From positions 42,619,433 to 42,683,432 of the forward strand of contig CM019693.1 in the NCBI GenBank assembly GCA_009760885.1: 64,000 nucleotides of DNA, read 5' to 3'. The DNA is from Achatina immaculata (Eukaryota; Mollusca; Gastropoda; Stylommatophora; Achatinidae). The notes under the pieces are model-generated. The model was not told the DNA's origin. It did no database searches and saw nothing but the letters and a program-made list of their open reading frames with translations. Positions 11,552 through 22,982 of the stretch are shown in pieces. Position numbers and translations under genes: made by a program. Positions within the stretch are counted from its first letter, which is position 1. Each line of letters opens with the position of its first letter.

Positions 11552-12104
11552 CAAGCTTGAAATGTATCACACAATCCTCTTGTCATTGAGGATTTCTTGG
11601 TAAGTAGGCAGAGAGATCTGCCAAAAACGCTGGTCAGTGATCGTTACCACACACTTAAGCATATCCATCCAGGCATCAGCAAAGGTGAATATTGTATTTT
11701 AAAAACCTGCTTCCAAGAGCTCCAACATTTCAAAACTGCGTGTATTCCAGAACTGAACACTTATAAGGCGGCCACATCTTTATGACGCCGCTGCTGCTAT
11801 GAGATATTTGCTTATTACAAAAACACTATATAAACCTGACAAGTCCGCATACCCGAAGATATTACATCATAAACACCTGTTCTGAAACACACTAAGCAAG
11901 AGATAAATAAAGAAAATTTATAGAAAAATGGATGTAGCTGATATTAGGCTGGATATCTTGTCTCCTTCTTCGTGTACCTTTCAGTGTTAAGGGAAAAATA
12001 CACTTTTTTAAATATAAATCCTGGAAGTCTGCTTCGTATAAGGAGATATTTAAGGTTTCCATTATTTTCAGAAACTAAAACAACTGCCAAAAAAAAAAAA
12101 AACC
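11552..12104. other. intergenic, no gene seen
   Basis: Unique AT-rich DNA with an A-run at 12090-12103. No domain or element end recognised. Confidence 0.4.
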
Positions 12105-12755
12105 CAAAAAACTGTGAAGAGCGACAGACAGAACTACAGAAATAAGAGTTTTTAAGGGCATGGATTTTCCCCATATAAGCACAAAAACAAAGCTAAGATT
12201 ATTTAATTCAAATGCACTCTTATTTATGCAGTCGAAAGCTGGAAAACACCAAAGAAACAGAAAACAAATTAGACTCTTTTGAAAACAAATCCCTAAGGAA
12301 AATACTTGGTATAAAATGGAACGAATTCAAGAATACAGAGATAAGGCAGTTGAGTGAACAACAACCTGTCTCATGGGTGATCAGAAAAAAGGAGTTGGAC
12401 GTATATTGCTCACGTGATGAGAAGAAACAGCATCACAAAACAAGTTGTCAAGTGGAACACAACAGGCCGAAGAAAAAAGAGGTCGAGCGCGTGAAACTCT
12501 CATTGTTAAGAGAGGTCAAATTAGTAGGCATAAATTCCTTTGATGAGTTTGAAAAGCTCGTCGAAGATAGGAAAATTTGGCGAACTATCATGCGAGTCCA
12601 ATGGGATATTTAACGGCACCGGAATGATGTAAGATCTTTCCCATCGCAAAATGTTTATGAGACCTGGACACTTCATAAAACAGTTGAGAAACACGTAAGT
12701 GCCTTTGAATGTAAATGCCATAGAAGAGTCATTCAGACATCACGGACGCATATAT
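12105..12755 (+). mobile_element. RTE-B fragment interrupted by an RTE-A insertion
   Basis: Left part 12105-12173: TGTGAAGAGCGACAGACAGA-type RTE-B sequence (reading RATDRTTEIRVFKGMDFPH). Right part 12645-12755 continues with CETWTLHKTVEKHVSAFECK and CHRRVIQTS. The host is rejoined if the RTE-A copy and one duplication are removed. It ends in a (TA)n run at about 12750-12768. Confidence 0.75.
12174..12633 (+). mobile_element. RTE-A insertion (A1), 5'-truncated
   Basis: Begins with STKTKLRLFNSN-type sequence of the reverse transcriptase C-terminus, then KLENTKETENKLDSFENKSL, WNEFKN, EQQPVSWVIRK, WNTTGRRKK-like and SFDEFEKLVEDRKIWRT, in shifting frames. The 3' end is GATGTAAG. Flanks are ATTTTCCCCAT (12163-12173) and ATCTTTCCCAT (12634-12644), an 11-bp duplication matching at 9 of 11 positions, in keeping with an old copy. 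Confidence 0.78.
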
Positions 12756-12768
12756 ATATATATATATA

Positions 12769-13965
12769 CTAATAATTCTGAGACATATAGTAAGCTCATC
12801 TATATCTATCCTCGTCAGTACCATCACTGGGCGGACTGTCTACTCCGTGCAAAAAATTAAAAATCATAATAATATTTTTAAAACCATATTTGGAAGAGAA
12901 ATCTGATGATAAAAGAGCAACTTGACGATATCAAGGAAAGTGTACCTGCTTTATTTAAACAAGAGTTTAAAAAAAGATTGAACGAAAGAACGAATTTTAT
13001 CTTAGAAGGTGAAGAACTGGATGAAAGTAAGTTACTAGGCCACATCCATCATTCTGGGGACGATGTAACACTCGAGATCCGTGTTTTGTTGGCCTGACTG
13101 AAACAGCACAACAGCCTCTTCAACCATCGCAGTTAGGCGAGGTGGACTGACCGTGGCCTTCTGACCTGTCTTATTGGCAAGTGATAAATTATTACGGGAA
13201 TTCCTGCTTGTGATGCTGTCATGACTCGCAAAGCTCAAATAGAAAGATTTAAGCCTCCAAGATGACAGTAAGTTCAGACCAGAAGATAAATAATTTGTCG
13301 TTATCAGTTGGGGGGGGGGGGGGGGGGGGGGGGACAACATTTATCAAAGAAGGTCATCATTGTTTGAAAACGGGAATTACCGGACTTAAGTGGCAAATCC
13401 TGTCAAGTTTTCACAGGAATATCAAGTATTTTTTTTCCATTGTTAGTTGGCGGTTTCTTTCTATCAATCCATTTACCAGTGTTACATGTTGTTGTGATCC
13501 AAGTGTCCGCTTATCTCCCAGTTTTATTTCGCCCCGTGGACAGAAACTACAAAGAATGGCCAGCTTTGATGGTAAGTTTGTCCGTCTTGGTCACAAAGGT
13601 TAAATACGTAACGAGATCAGCCAACCATGACAACCCTACACATATACCAGATAAAATGCACGTTGCTATATCAGATAAATCAGTAGAGACTTTCGTCGAT
13701 ATCTGTCGTCATCTTAGAATGATACAAAAATACTTTCATGTAGTATTTTTACAAATCGGAATTGAACAAAGCAAGAAGTCTGTCAAATAGTTTGATAAGC
13801 TTTTTTTTTCCCCAGTAGAAAGTATACACAACGTAAAGGACTGCTTCTTTTTGAAACAAATTTGTTTCACAGCTTCATTGCCAGCAAACTGATTATCATT
13901 TATTCAACATAATTTTTCTCAGATATTTCACATTTAACACAATAATTGAAATGGATAAAGAACAA
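12769..13965. other. mostly non-coding, two weak coding candidates
   Basis: The plus-strand frame 12906-13097 reads MIKEQLDDIKESVPALFKQE and KKRLNERTNFILEGEE, a charged helical-looking stretch that could be an exon, but I see no convincing splice pair and do not recognise it. A run of 24 G lies at 13310-13333. Overlapping frames at 13262-13790 have no recognisable domain. Confidence 0.3.
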
Positions 13966-14095
13966 ATTATTCTTCACTACAGGCAGCCTGTTCTGGAAGA
14001 TTGTGAATATTTATTGACCTCAGACAATAAGTAATTGATGTATATTTGTTCAATGCAAACAAGAAAATGTGCATGCAATAACAACAAAATGATAC

Positions 14096-14345
14096 CAGAA
14101 ATGGATTGTTCATGTGGTCTGAAGGGACTCCAGAAACATCACAAAAATAGTCATGTAAATGGACACCTGAGGGAGTAAGGAAGAGAGGATGACCAAAGAT
14201 AGCATGCAAAGAACTGTATGAGAAGAAATAAATAACATGTAACACAGCTGGGGCACTATACAGAAGTTGGCTGCAGATCATAGTAAGTGAAGAGAATTTG
14301 TTGCTGTCCTGCAAGATGCCACAAGATGTAGTGGTTGGTGACTGC
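14096..14345 (+). mobile_element. RTE-H retroelement 3' end fragment
   Basis: Plus-strand reading with CKWTPEGVRKRG and PKIACKELYEKK, then a tail that aligns with the minus-strand fragment at 9985-10290 (tAVLQDAT-type ending). Stops interrupt the frame. Confidence 0.6.
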
Positions 14346-14504
14346 TTAGTCAATAACCAGTCAAGGACTTGGATGAGCAGACTATGATGTGCCAAATAAC
14401 AAAGATGATTCAGTCTCATAGATGCTCATTTTTAAAAAACTGTTTTAATTTGTTAAACAAACACTTGCACTTAGTCACCGAAGCAAAAACTATTAGCAGA
14501 GCTT

Positions 14505-14880
14505 ATAATTCATTCATTCATTCATTCATTCATTTGCATGTCTTTTGTGGAACTTTGCCTCCTTAACAGCTCTCCTATAGGCCTCTTGGGTGTAAGCAAG
14601 ATCCCCTGCTGCTGATGTGTCCATTATGTACTCTTCCTAGACTGTTTTCTCTAAATTATCATGATATTTAATATGTCCAAAATACTTAAGTCTTCTTTGT
14701 TTAATCTTCCTTACTAGCCAACCTTCTTCAATATTAAGTTCTTGTAGTATCTGTTTTTTTTTATGTCCATGATATATGAAGAACTGCTCTCTGACACCAA
14801 TGTTTGTGTCATAAAGCTCACCAATTTCCGGCAGTTGTGATAAGTATTATCAGCAATGTCTGAGAAGATTATCAGGTTCA
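14505..14880 (-). mobile_element. RTE-B retroelement 3' end
   Basis: Minus-strand reading with ILQELNIEEGWLVRKIKQRR, LKYFGHIKYHDNLEKTV and AYTQEAYRRAVKEAKFHKRH, ending in the family tail, here (TGAA)n, visible as ATTCATTCATTCATTC at 14510-14535. The GKRKRGRPRRRWLQD block seen in other copies is deleted. Confidence 0.75.
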
Positions 14881-15289
14881 AGAATGAAATGATTTTTTTT
14901 TTATTTTTTTATTTACATTATGAAACTGGATATTGACATTTCATACTTTGGTCTGTCAATTATGCACATCATAGTAAGTACAATCTCATTTTCTGCCTAA
15001 AGTCTGATGTAATGTGCCAGTTCTCCAGATATTAGATTTTGCCATATTATTAATAGATACCCTGTTTTTGACATTTAGACTTCATTATAAAAGCTACTTT
15101 TTTGCATTTTCTGATATACATGTTCTGTCTTATTTTTAATTTATCAGCTTCTTATGTGGTAGTGGAGGTTTAGATTTTAATATTTCCATGTCTGTAGTAT
15201 GTGGCTGCATTGTCAGGCCCTGCTCAAGCAGCATATGAAGATTTTATTTACTCATTCTTTGTATTTAACATGATTTTATCACTTTTATC
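14881..15289. other. intergenic, no gene seen
   Basis: AT-rich sequence up to the 5' breakpoint of the RNase H-type LINE fragment. No coding evidence. Confidence 0.4.
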
Positions 15290-16025
15290 ACATATTGAAT
15301 ATCCAAACAACACCACTGACAAGATTTCCATACCCACTGGAAAATACTGCAACAACTTTGATGCAGAAGTTAGGGAAATTATTGCTGCAGTTGAAAAACT
15401 ATCAGACTCCAGAATTGATACATGTCCTGTAGTAATTCTCACAGATGCAAGATCAGTACTGGAGGCTCTTCAGTGCAACAAACTACCAGACGTTGAGGAT
15501 GCCTTGTCAAAAATTGGCTTACAATATGGAGTCACTTTGCAATGGATTCCCTCTCACTGTGGGATACCAGGCAATGAGAAAGCTGACCATCTGGCCAAAG
15601 AGGGCACTGAAATGGAGCAACCAGACATACCAATCACCTATAATCAAAAGAAAAGCATGATAAAAACCTACAGGAAGCCACAAACACCACCACATGATGA
15701 CTATCACATGCTAAACAGAAAGGAACAAGTCACCATCTTCCATCTCCGAACAGGACACACCAGACTCCGAAGTCATATGTATACAAAGTTTAAGGTTGGT
15801 ACTACTAATCTATGTACATGTGCCCAGGTGCCCCAAACTGTGGAACATATCCTCCAGAACTGCACCAACTATGAAACACTGAGAAATAATTACTGGCCCA
15901 GTGAAACCACTAAAGAAGATAAGCTCTACGGTTCCATATATGAATTACAAAAAACAATGAAATTTATCCAAGAGACAGGACTGCAGGTATAGACAGACAA
16001 TGCGAACGAAGAAGAAGAAGAAGAA
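15290..16025 (+). mobile_element. LINE 3' end with RNase H domain and (GAA)n tail
   Basis: Reading frame to a stop at 15992. The domain order is: a degraded RNase H start (FDAEVREIIAAVEKL), VVILTDARSVLEAL with the catalytic Asp, then LQWIPSHCGIPGNEKADHLA, the diagnostic WIPSHxGIxGNExAD motif. It is followed by HLRTGHTRLRSHMY and a Cys/His pattern CTCAQVPQTVEHILQNC typical of Jockey/I-type LINE C-termini. The 3' tail is five GAA/AAG triplets at 16006-16025. The upstream reverse transcriptase is absent, so this is a 5'-truncated insertion. The first roughly 30 codons of the open frame (15201-15289) look like unrelated flank. Confidence 0.85.
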
Positions 16026-16079
16026 AATCACTTTTATACCTCGTAATTTCAGTTTTATTTTTGTTGGTGTTTTTATTCT

Positions 16080-16400
16080 ATTTGATAAAGGTCTTCTAAT
16101 GTGTTATGTCTGTCTCAAGATGCAGCTCAATATTTTCTTCTGACAAAGATCTTCTTATGTCTTAACTCTGAAGGCACATTTCACTATTTTCTGTTTGACA
16201 AATATCTTTTAATGTCTTATTATTATGTGAAGGCACAGCTCAGTATTTTCTATCTGACAAATATCTTTTATTGTCTTATTACTATGTAAAGGTACAGCTC
16301 AGTGTTTCTTATCTAACAGAGATCTTCTCATGTCCTATTTCCAGCTGAAGATACAGTTTAGTGTTTAATATGTCACAAAGATCTTCAGATGTCTTATCTC
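16080..16400. repeat. degenerate ~60-bp tandem repeat
   Basis: Five diverged units, each with a GCAGCTCARTRTTTTCT-like block followed by GACAAAGATCTTCT and ATGTCTTAT. Period is about 60 bp and divergence is high, so this is an old array. Confidence 0.7.
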
Positions 16401-16539
16401 AAACTAAAACTGCAACTGAATGATTGCAGTCAGAAAGTTTTACACTCCATATTTCATCTTTATTCTCTGTATCTTCTAGTCCCAGTATGAACTTACCATG
16501 TTTACAGACAACACTCTGACTGCAGAAAAAAAAATTGTA

Positions 16540-16775
16540 TCACTATAATAACACTGTAACAAATAAAACAAAGTACTTTGACACTAATAACTGTACTAAC
16601 ACTGTAACAAATAAAATTAAGTACTTTGACACAAATAACTGTACTAACACTGTAACAAATAAAACAAAGTAATTTTGACAAATAACTGCACTAACACTGT
16701 AACAAAACAAAGTACTTTGAGACAAATAACTGTACTAACACTTTAACAAATAAAACAAAGTACTTTGACACAAAT
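16540..16775. repeat. ~48-bp tandem repeat
   Basis: Five units with TAACACTGTAACAAATAAAA and AAAGTACTTTGACACAAATA. Small indels between units. Confidence 0.85.
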
Positions 16776-17008
16776 AATAAAATACTCAGACAAAAAGTGA
16801 AAGAACCACAGAGTTTGTAAGATAATTAGACATATTAAACTGCCTTTACCCTAACATCAAAATATAAATAACCATTTTGTTCTGTTCAACTCTCTGATAT
16901 GACTGATTATGACATCAATATCCATAATGTAGTTAAAGTTACCTCTGTCTTATATGTTTTTGTCTGCCAGAAGTATAACACACTTGTATTATCTGTATTT
17001 TCTACCAG

Positions 17009-18034
17009 GAACTTGTGAAGTTGAAGTCAGTTATGAAGGAGAGGCAGATCTTCACAAACATTTAAACTCTTGTGACACGAATCCAGGACACCAGAACTTT
17101 GTACCTGTAGGCCAGTTTTCTATGGAACATCTTCCCTCAGATTACAGGAACAATGACTTATTTGATCTTATTCGTGCTCTGTCAGACCTGACTGTGAGAG
17201 TGTCAGTCAAGTATGTCAGTGACAGGAGACCTAAGACTTGGCCTGGCAGTAACACCCCTTATCCGTTCTGCAGTGACAGCCACAGCAGAGTTCTGAGAAC
17301 AGGGACCGGGTGTATGCAGTCTGTGAAGAAGCAAAATGAACAATATGGTTGTCCTAGTTCATCACCAAAATTTAGCTGTGCTTGTATTTCTATACAAACA
17401 GCAGCGCATGTTGTGTATGATGATTTAGAAGGACAACACACCACGTGTCATCTTTTCTTTGATAAGGATGATACACCTGATGTCTGTCCTAACGTTGTTA
17501 CAGTGACAGAAATATCTTCTACAAAAGCAAACACAGAACAAGACTTGTGTGTGCTGAATTGTGTGACTCATGACCTTGACCTGGCAGACAGGCTACAGAA
17601 AAATCTGGAAAACTATGAGGCTTTAGAAAAGAAAGTGTGTTTGTGGTACCAAAGAGACAGACCATCTCCTCCAGATTCTGTACTTAAACCAAAGAAAGTC
17701 CTGTCAGTTATAGTGTCCCATCCTCATGGATGTAGCAAACAGATCACTGTAGGTTACTGCACCAGCAGAGCTATGGATGACAAAGCTGAAAGTAGCTATC
17801 TAACCTATACATATACCACACCAACATGCCCTGGATCTAGTGGAGCTCACGCACTCTTACTGGGAAATGTTTACAATGATCATCAACATGTCCACATTGA
17901 AAGTAATGAAGGGAATAAAGAGTTAAATCACACCTCAAGTCAAGGGGATTTATTTTATGCTGTTGTTATTAACAATATGCACCAAAAGACTTGGAAGTCA
18001 CATAAAATTCTACAAGACTGTTATTTGAGTTCAG
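17009..18034 (+). CDS. protease-like paralog A, large internal exon
   Basis: Open exon of about 342 codons. The start is chosen at the acceptor TTCTACCAG (AG 17007-17008) and the end at the donor TTCAG|GTAAAAG (GT at 18035); the upstream intron is phase 1. Blocks in order: CEVEVSYEGEADLHKH with a C/H/H/C-like N-terminus; LIRALSDLTVRVSVKYVSDR; RTGTG; IQTAAHVVYDDLEG with the presumed catalytic His at 17407-17409; VTHDLDLADRL with a candidate Asp at 17572 or 17578; SVIVSHPHGCSKQITVG; and TPTCPGSSGAHALLLG with the presumed nucleophile Ser at 17839-17841. This order matches a trypsin-fold (S1-like) peptidase, and the HPHG-K plus GSSG pair recalls FAM111-type peptidases. Substrate and location are unknown. 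It is the most complete copy in the window and is closest to copy E. First and last exons were not found. Confidence 0.72.
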
Positions 18035-18450
18035 GTAAAAGAAAAAGTGTTTTAGTATTTGTTACCTTCCCCATGTTGACTGTTTGATGTACACTCCATT
18101 TGTCTGTTTTCTTTTTTTTTTTCTCTTTACTCTAGAATTACTCATGTCCTCTTGTTGATTTTTGTCTTCCTAATCAACTGGTCATTGTGTATATCTTTGC
18201 ATTTCTCAGACACAAAGTGTAATTTTTATCTTTTCTCAACAGTGTCATGTCTTTTATCATCTTGAGCATTTTTTCATCTTATTTTTGTTTTTCTAATTTT
18301 TCCTGATATCAATTTTGAATATTTATATTTTAATTTAAATTCTTCATCCTCTTGTCTTGTGTCTCCATGAACCACTGAGCAGGGTGCTCTCTGTAGGCAG
18401 TGGAGCAAGGATCACAATCATCGTGTCAGTTATGAAGTGGCTTATAGCAG
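18035..18450. other. intron or downstream DNA of paralog A, no gene seen
   Basis: T-rich sequence after the donor of copy A. No further exon could be identified up to the dispersed repeat. Confidence 0.4.
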
Positions 18451-18454
18451 CTAA

Positions 18455-18850
18455 CCTGCAGACTTGGACCCAGCTAAAAAAAAAAAAGCAATAAATGGTG
18501 CAGTGTTTCTCAGCCATGGGGACCATAGAGATCCCTGCCCTGTCAGGCAGGCTAAGTCTGTTACAGGAAGCTATGGTTAGTCACCTCTGACATCTGGGCC
18601 TTTACTTAACATAATTATTTTCACTTGCTTCTCATTAATATTTGTTATTTACTTTGCCGTTGTGAAATATTTTCTTGAACTTTCTCACATCTTTTAATGA
18701 GGGTGAAGACGCTGTCTGATTTGGCACTTAGTGACCCATAGCTGACATGGCTGGTGTCAGGGTTGGCAAACCATAGCTGACATGGCTGGTGTCAGAGTTG
18801 GCAAACCATAGCTGACCAAGACCATAACCCACTTACCTGTTGGTAGGTAA
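18455..18850. repeat. dispersed repeat, related to 48200-48445
   Basis: Shares CAGCTAAAAA, CCATGGGGACYATAGWGATC and CCTGCCC with 48225-48300 in the same orientation. The segment 18740-18825 holds two tandem copies of CATAGCTGACATGGCTGGTG plus TCAGRGTTGGCAAAC, and its reverse complement matches 48350-48400. The element class is unknown. Confidence 0.55.
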
Positions 18851-19505
18851 CAGGTCTAGCCTGGCTAATGACACAGGAATTGCCATAGTCATCAGGGAGG
18901 GAGTTTGCTAAAGAATCATCGCACACCCTCTACTTTTTATCTGCACTGAGGGACTGAAAAATTAGCTGCTACAACCTGCTCCCAAGCTAATGCAATGCTG
19001 TGCTCAACATTCTGCATCAGCTGCAATGAACACCAGCTCACAGTTCTGGGGAGATTAAAGGAGAAGATAACATTTTAACAGTTAAATGTATTTTACATAT
19101 CTTTATACTTTCACATACTGTGTTTGTATTGTTTATCATTGTGTTTGCATGCTCTTCCAGATAAAAACTCTTACCACTCATCCAGTTATTTCTTTAAATG
19201 ATCTTCATACTTGGTTCTTCTCTGTCTTTCTATTGTTGATTCATAGGTGATTGTTATAAGTCATTTGAAATATAACAAAAGTGATGCTGTTGTACAGAAT
19301 TAATTTGGCAACTCAGACAAGAAAGGTGTTTGCCTTACTAAATACAGGTGCTGGTTTTTAAGAGGAGAAAGATGCTGACTAAAAGTCACATGGCAGTTGA
19401 CCTTTGAGGAACAATTCCAAGGTAATGGAGAGAGAGGATTTGCAACTACAAGATGTGTTTTAATGAGGAATTTTTATTTCTGCTTTGCAGTCTATTTTGT
19501 AAAGA
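18851..19505. other. intergenic, no gene seen
   Basis: No domain, no element end and no tandem repeat. It ends at the (ATC)n tail of the RTE-E element. Confidence 0.4.
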
Positions 19506-20181
19506 CTATTCATCATCATCATTTCATGCCATCTCCCCATGGAAGGTTGCTGCAATGAATCTGCACTCTGCTCTGTTTCTTGTCTTTGTAGAGGACTTGG
19601 CCAAGCTTGTCCCTGTCCATCTCTTGATGTTGTCCAGCCATCTATGTTGCTGTCATCCTCTTGTTCTTTTTCCTTCATTTTTGCCATCAAGAAGGGTCTT
19701 CAGTATAGTATTGTGCCTTTTGACATGCCCAAAGTATCTTAGCTGTCTTGTTTTTATGATTTTCATTATTTCTCTTCTAGTTGGTTTACCATTTGGTTGT
19801 TTGATTTTTTTTTTCCCTCCATAGGATATGCCCTATACCTCTATATATCCACATTTGAAGCTCCTCAGTTCTCTTTTCTGCGCTGTCTTGTTCAAGGTCC
19901 AGACTTCTGCACCATAAAGGAATATTGAGTATATGTAGCATTTTATGATACATAATCTCAGCTGTCATATTTGTTTTGATGTAAGGATCTTCCTCATTCT
20001 GCTGAAGGTGTTTTTTGGCAAACTTATTCTTCCGTTAATTTCTGTTTCACATTTTCTATCTTCTGTTATCATGTGCCCCAAATACCTGAAGCTTTTCACC
20101 TGTTCCAGTAATTCTCCATTTATTTTTATATTTACTGGTGGCTTTCTTTCTTCTCTGCTGATTACAGCTTTCATTGTTTAT

Positions 20182-20532
20182 TCATGTCACTAGATTCTGT
20201 AGGTCTTTTTGGTTCTCTGCCATCAGCACGGTGTCATCTGCATGTCTTAGGTTAATGATTGCTATTCTATTAATGTTCAGTCTAGGCATCTCGTTAATTT
20301 CTTTGAATACTTTCTCTGTATAAAGGTTAAACAGACATGGAGAATGGATACATCTTTGTCTGACCCCTCTCTTTATATCTATTGGTGTTGAGTAATTTGT
20401 GTTGGACCACACAACTGCTATCTTTTCCCAGTATAGCTTGCCTGTTATTCTGATGCCTTTGCCATTAACATTAATCTCTTTCAGGCACTCCATCAGCTGT
20501 TCATGGCTGACTCTGTGTAATCTAAGGAGCAA
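20182..20532 (-). pseudogene. RTE-E reverse transcriptase core fragment
   Basis: Longest open stretch of the RTE-E element: WEKIAVVWSNTNYSTP, then DIKRGVRQRCIHSPCLFNLY (reverse transcriptase motif B region, normally GVRQGC) and NLRHADDTVLMAENQKDLQN (motif C, normally YADD). The G-to-R and Y-to-H changes at motif positions argue for an inactive copy. It is flanked by stops in the same frame. Confidence 0.7.
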
Positions 20533-20774
20533 GCATAGATGTCCTTTTTAACTTCCATATACTTCTCACTTATCATCCTAATACTGAATATAGCTTCTCT
20601 TGTTCCACCATTTCTTCTAAATCCAAACTGTTGATTACTGATTTCTGTATTTATTGTGCCTCTGATTCTCTCTAGAATGATTTTACATAATATCTTTGTC
20701 CTATGGTTCTGATGGTTCTAAGGTTGATGCAGTCTGCTGAGTTTAGTTGTTTTTGGTAGTGCTATAAATACTGA

Positions 20775-21373
20775 TCATATGATCATAATCTTTTTTTTCC
20801 TAACATATTAAAATATAAATGCTGCTTTTGCAATTCTAATTGCAAAAGCAGCATTGACCTTCAAGAATCTTGAAAACATATGGATTTCAAAAGCTATAAG
20901 CACAAAAACCAAGTTAAGATTATTAAATTCAAGTGTAATATCCACCCTCATTTTTGCATTCAAAATCTGGAAAACGACTACAGAAACAGACAACAAATTA
21001 GACTTTTGAAAACAAATGCCTAATGAAAATACTTGGTAAAGTGGAATGAATGTAAGAACAACACAGAGATAAGGTAGATGAGTGAACAAAAACCTGTCTT
21101 ATTGGTGATTAGTAAAAGGAGACGGGCATGTGTCGGTCATGTGATGAGAAGAAACAATCAGAGAATCCCAAAACAAGTTATCAAGTGGAACACAACAGGC
21201 CGAAGAAAAAAAGGTCTACCATATGAAACTCTAAAGAGGACATTGTTAAGAGAGGCCAAATTAGTAGGCATAAAGTCCCTTGATGAGGTTGGAAAGTTGG
21301 CCGAAAACAGGAAAACTTGGTTGACTACCTTGCTAGCCCTATGTGACATTTAATGGCATGGGAAGGATGTAAG
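20775..21373 (+). mobile_element. RTE-A insertion (A2) with inverted 5' segment
   Basis: Inserted into the opposite-strand RTE-E. Flanks are ATAAATACTGA (20764-20774) and ATGAATACTGA (21374-21384), an 11-bp duplication with one mismatch. From about 20837 it reads the reverse transcriptase C-terminus (KTASIFKNLE-like, TKTKLRLL), then KRRRACVGHVMRRNNQRIPK, VIKWNTTGRRKK and GIKSLDEVGKLAENRKTW, ending GGATGTAAG. The first ~60 bp are inverted relative to the rest: 20817-20834 and 20837-20854 form an 18-bp perfect hairpin (AATGCTGCTTTTGCAATT). Confidence 0.82.
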
Positions 21374-21973
21374 ATGAATACTGAAGTTTTCAGCTCCTAT
21401 AGCAGGTATCCTCTATTGTATACATCATTGCACAAATCAGTGATCTTCTCTATTCTAAATTCTTCTAGGGCTTCTAACATTTCTATGCTGATATTGTCCA
21501 AGCCAGTAGGTCGTTCACTTTTGCTTAGCCTTCTATTCTTTCTCTGGTAGGATATTTTCAGCCAGCTCCATACTTGATTTTAAACTTTCCCATTTGTTGA
21601 CTGTTATCTCTCTTGGGTTTTCTCATATATATTGTTCTATGCTATCTTTAAAAGGCATTCATATTTGTTCTTCACTTCCACTGAATGTTTCTATTTTAAG
21701 TATTTCTTAGGGCTGCAATGTCTATTTTTGATGTCTTTTACTTCTTATTTTGGTTATTGTTCTTTAGTTTTACTTTTATTTTCATCACCGCTGGGTTGTG
21801 ATGTGAGTTTATGTCCACCCCTGGTAGGTTTTTGTTGACTTAACAGTATTTCTAAATCTACCTTTGATCGTATATAGCCCCCTCTTCTCTTGTTTGTAAA
21901 ATGTGTTACAGATGATTGTTTTCTTCACAGAACTGTATCAGTCTGTCCCCATGCTTATTTCTTTTACTAAGTA

Positions 21974-22053
21974 CATATTTTCCTACAAGAAAGTAAGAGA
22001 ACACAGTTTTGTAGGATTATTTTCTAGGTGCAATCCTACACAACTGTGTTCTC
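21974..22053. repeat. palindromic element made of two inverted SINE-tail-like ends
   Basis: Arms AGTAAGAGAACACAG..GTAGGATT and AATCCTACACAACTGTG..TTACT are reverse complements over 27 bp with one mismatch, separated by ATTTTCTAGGTGC. The right arm matches the 3' end of the SINE at 52386-52583. The element interrupts the RTE-E endonuclease region. Confidence 0.75.
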
Positions 22054-22464
22054 TTACTTTACCGTATCAAAGCCTCGTAGTTTCCTATTTATAAAAAATT
22101 GTTCCATATTTTCCTACGTTCTTACAACTTCCTTCTCCTACTTTTATGTTCATGTCTCCCATTGCTATTAGAATATCTGTCAATGTGATGTGTTTTAAAA
22201 CCTCTCACAGCTCCTCATAGTAAGCCTCTAGCTCTTCTTCTCCTTCTTCTTTTGTTCATGCATACATCTGTAGGATGGCAATGTTGAAGGGGTTTGCTCT
22301 TAGCCTTAATAACATTATTCTGTCATTGTATATCCATTATCAACATATGAATTTTTCCAGTGATCTTATTAGTATGCCTATGCTTCTTTGATGTACTTCT
22401 CCTCCTGAATAGATAAATATGTGGTTCTCTTCCTTAATGTACCCTGCATCCTTCTATCTGGTTT

Positions 22465-22827
22465 CATCATCATTATCATCGCCTTTCACTCCCTTGAGAA
22501 CATAGGCCATGGATAAAGGCTCTCTAGTCATTCATGTTTTGGAATTACTCGTATTATCTGATTCCTTCTATGTGTATCCCTTGTCTCTGAGCACTGTCAT
22601 AATTTCTCTTCTCCAAGTAAGTCTAGGTCTTCCTCATTTTCTATTTCCTTGAAGATTCCATGTCAGTGCCTGCCTTGCTATGCTGGTGTCAGGTTTCCTC
22701 AGAGTGTGGCCAGTCCACCTCCACTTCCTAGACATGATTTGTAGGTTCATAGATTCTTGTCCAGCCCTTTCCAAGACCTCATCGTTCCTGATCTTGTCCT
22801 GCCATTTAATGTTTAAAATCCTAAACC
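22465..22827 (-). mobile_element. RTE-F retroelement 3' end
   Basis: Minus-strand reading with ILNIKWQDKIRNDEVLERAG, RKWRWTGHTLRKPDTSIARQ and ALTWNLQGNRK, then GRPRLTWRREI. This is the common RWxGHxLRKP...ALxWNPQGKRKRGRPxxTWRR tail of RTE-like polyproteins. The 3' tail is (GAT)n at 22465-22482. Confidence 0.75.
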
Positions 22828-22982
22828 AGTGAAATCCTGTGAGACCTGGACACTTAACAAAGCAGCTGAGAAACACATAAATGCCTTTGAATGTAAATGC
22901 TACAGAAGAGTTCTTCAAATATCATTGACACAAAAAAGAACAGATATATCCATACTACAAGAGCTTAATATTGAAGAATGTA
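22828..22982 (+). mobile_element. RTE-B fragment
   Basis: Plus-strand reading CETWTLNKAAEKHINAFECK, CYRRVLQISLTQKRTD and SILQELNIEE, 5'- and 3'-truncated. It joins directly to the repeat starting at 22983. Confidence 0.75.

Larger units (their letters stand above)
19508..22460 (-). mobile_element. RTE-E retrotransposon, degraded, with nested insertions
   Basis: Minus-strand element read from about 22460 down to 19508. The endonuclease part (22460-21900) has IAILQMYA and ILIAMGDMNIKVGEG; the linker and reverse transcriptase start at 21550-21385 (FRIEKITDLCNDVYNRGYL). After an RTE-A insertion the frame resumes: HRVSHEQLMECLKEINVNGK, IKRGVRQRCIHSPCLFNLYT and INLRHADDTVLMAE (the YADD box is changed to HADD), then SFRYLGHMIT and LQMWIYRGIGHI. 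The 3' tail is (GAT)n at 19511-19522. Many stops and frameshifts are present. A short palindrome at 21974-22053 also interrupts it. Confidence 0.75.

Noticed and set aside
10636..11589. Three overlapping ~300-codon ORFs on both strands (MASVEVVASR, LLATTSTLAI, TSYHFHAGHP repeats)
   Set aside because: All come from one 30-bp array without stops in those frames; there is no unit-level codon bias, splice border or homologue.
15201..15289. N-terminal extension MAALSGPAQAAYEDF of the RNase H ORF
   Set aside because: It has no similarity to LINE sequence and precedes the point where homologous-looking sequence starts; more likely flank read through by chance.
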